5,066 bases of DNA from CAZESS01 sp964594625 (GTDB lineage Archaea; Thermoplasmatota; E2; UBA202; DSCA01): assembly GCA_964594625.1 (NCBI GenBank), contig CAZQNC010000102.1, positions 1 to 5,066 on the forward strand, written 5' to 3'. The translations under genes were made by a program, and so were the position numbers. Positions within the stretch are counted from its first letter, which is position 1, and each line of letters begins with the position of its first letter. Positions 4,622 through 5,066 of the stretch are shown here, piece after piece. The notes beneath the pieces were generated by a model. It ran no database searches, was not told the DNA's origin, and saw only the letters and a program-made list of their open reading frames with translations.

Positions 4622-5066
4622 CGCTGTACATTTTTTTGTCCGACAGCGTGTAGTATTCCCGTATCATGATCTCTGCCAGGAAGCCGAAAAATATGATCTG
4701 GAGGCCCATGATCATCAGCAAAATGCCCAGCAGGAGCAACGGCCGCTGGGAGAGCTCCTCCCCGTACAACAGCTTGAGCAGCACCAGGTAGAGGTTGACG
4801 AGGAAGCCGGCGCCGAAAAACAGGCTGCCGATACCCCCGAAAAAATGCAGCGGCCTGGTGGAGTAGTCAGCCCAGAACTTGAAGTTGGCGAGGTCGAAAA
4901 AGCCGCGCAGCAGCCGCTTGGCCCCGTACTTCGACGTGCCGTGCTCCCGCTCGTGATGCCGGACTTTCATCTCGCCGACCCGGTAGCCCTTCCAGGCCAG
5001 CACCGCCGGGATGTACCGGTGCATCTCCCCGTACAGCACGATGTCCTCCAGCGCCTCTTTTTTGTA
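4605..5066 (-). CDS. GT2 polyprenyl-phosphate glycosyltransferase, C-terminal part (cut by window edge)
   Basis: The frame is open from the right edge to the TAG at 4605-4607 and gives the last 153 residues; the catalytic N-terminus, with its nucleotide-binding and DXD motifs, lies outside. The visible start, EDIVLYGEMHRYIP (7-20 of the fragment), then RVGEMKVRHHEREHGTSKYG (29-48), is the acceptor-side end of the GT-A fold in DPM1/GtrB-like enzymes. It is followed by FFDLANFKF (56-64), STRPLHFFG (69-77) and two membrane helices (about 74-98 and 108-133). Such enzymes move a sugar from a nucleotide donor to dolichyl or undecaprenyl phosphate on the cytoplasmic face. The sugar cannot be told from this part. 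The first in-window ATG at 5024 is internal, not the start. The gene converges on the flippase-like gene, whose substrate it may supply. Confidence 0.88.
   Translation of the reverse strand, partial: YKKEALEDIVLYGEMHRYIPAVLAWKGYRVGEMKVRHHEREHGTSKYGAKRLLRGFFDLANFKFWADYSTRPLHFFGGIGSLFFGAGFLVNLYLVLLKLLYGEELSQRPLLLLGILLMIMGLQIIFFGFLAEIMIREYYTLSDKKMYSVRERL
4631..4637 (+). terminator. Oligo-T run after the flippase-like gene
   Basis: Seven consecutive T lie ten bases after the TGA of the flippase-like gene. Archaeal RNA polymerase typically stops at such runs without needing a hairpin. On the other strand the run encodes lysines (AAA AAA) of the GT2 protein, so the site is inside a coding region. 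The same kind of run also occurs inside other genes here, which weakens the call. Confidence 0.35.

Overview
The window looks like a piece of a GC-rich euryarchaeal chromosome, most likely a methanogen of the Methanocellales/Methanomicrobiales kind; the genus cannot be fixed from this sequence. The tRNA-Ile has an archaeal-looking sequence with no encoded CCA, and an archaeal box-A element (TTAATATA) lies about 29 nt upstream of it. Several genes have a TATA-like box roughly 20-27 nt before a start codon, which fits leaderless or short-leader transcripts. Strong GGAGG-type ribosome binding sites also occur. The protein set (medium-form threonine ammonia-lyase, AglD-like membrane module, DPM-like GT2) agrees with this.

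Layout. Positions 1-960 are an AT-rich block of different base composition from the rest. It holds a possible tail of an upstream gene, a terminator-like hairpin (81-103) and one plus-strand gene for a CPBP-family membrane protease (152-850). An imperfect direct repeat of about 30 bp lies at each end of the block (33-64 and 932-961), and the right copy abuts the 3' end of the tRNA. This suggests acquired DNA lodged beside a tRNA gene. Positions 961-1035 are tRNA-Ile(GAU) on the minus strand, with a promoter region carrying a 16-bp tandem duplication. From 1081 to about 3582, also on the minus strand, ilvA (with a 22-codon leader ORF overlapping its start) is followed 29 nt later by a GT-C-like membrane glycosyltransferase. 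A divergent promoter region (about 3583-3664) separates these from a plus-strand UPF0104/AglD-type flippase-like membrane protein (3665-4621). Its 3' end overlaps by 17 bp the end of a convergent minus-strand GT2 glycosyltransferase, which runs off the right edge.

How the genes fit together. Three of the five protein genes suit a lipid-linked sugar pathway. The GT2 would load a sugar onto a polyprenyl (dolichol) phosphate, the flippase-like protein may move or handle lipid carriers, and the GT-C protein would use the lipid-linked sugar on the outer face. This is inferred from families and proximity. ilvA converts threonine to 2-oxobutanoate for isoleucine synthesis and sits on the same strand as tRNA-Ile, which may be coincidence. 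I saw no CRISPR array, transposase, integrase or clearly new multi-gene system. The observations most worth checking are the repeat-flanked CPBP insert, the ilvA leader ORF, the duplicated tRNA promoter and the separated AglD-like modules.
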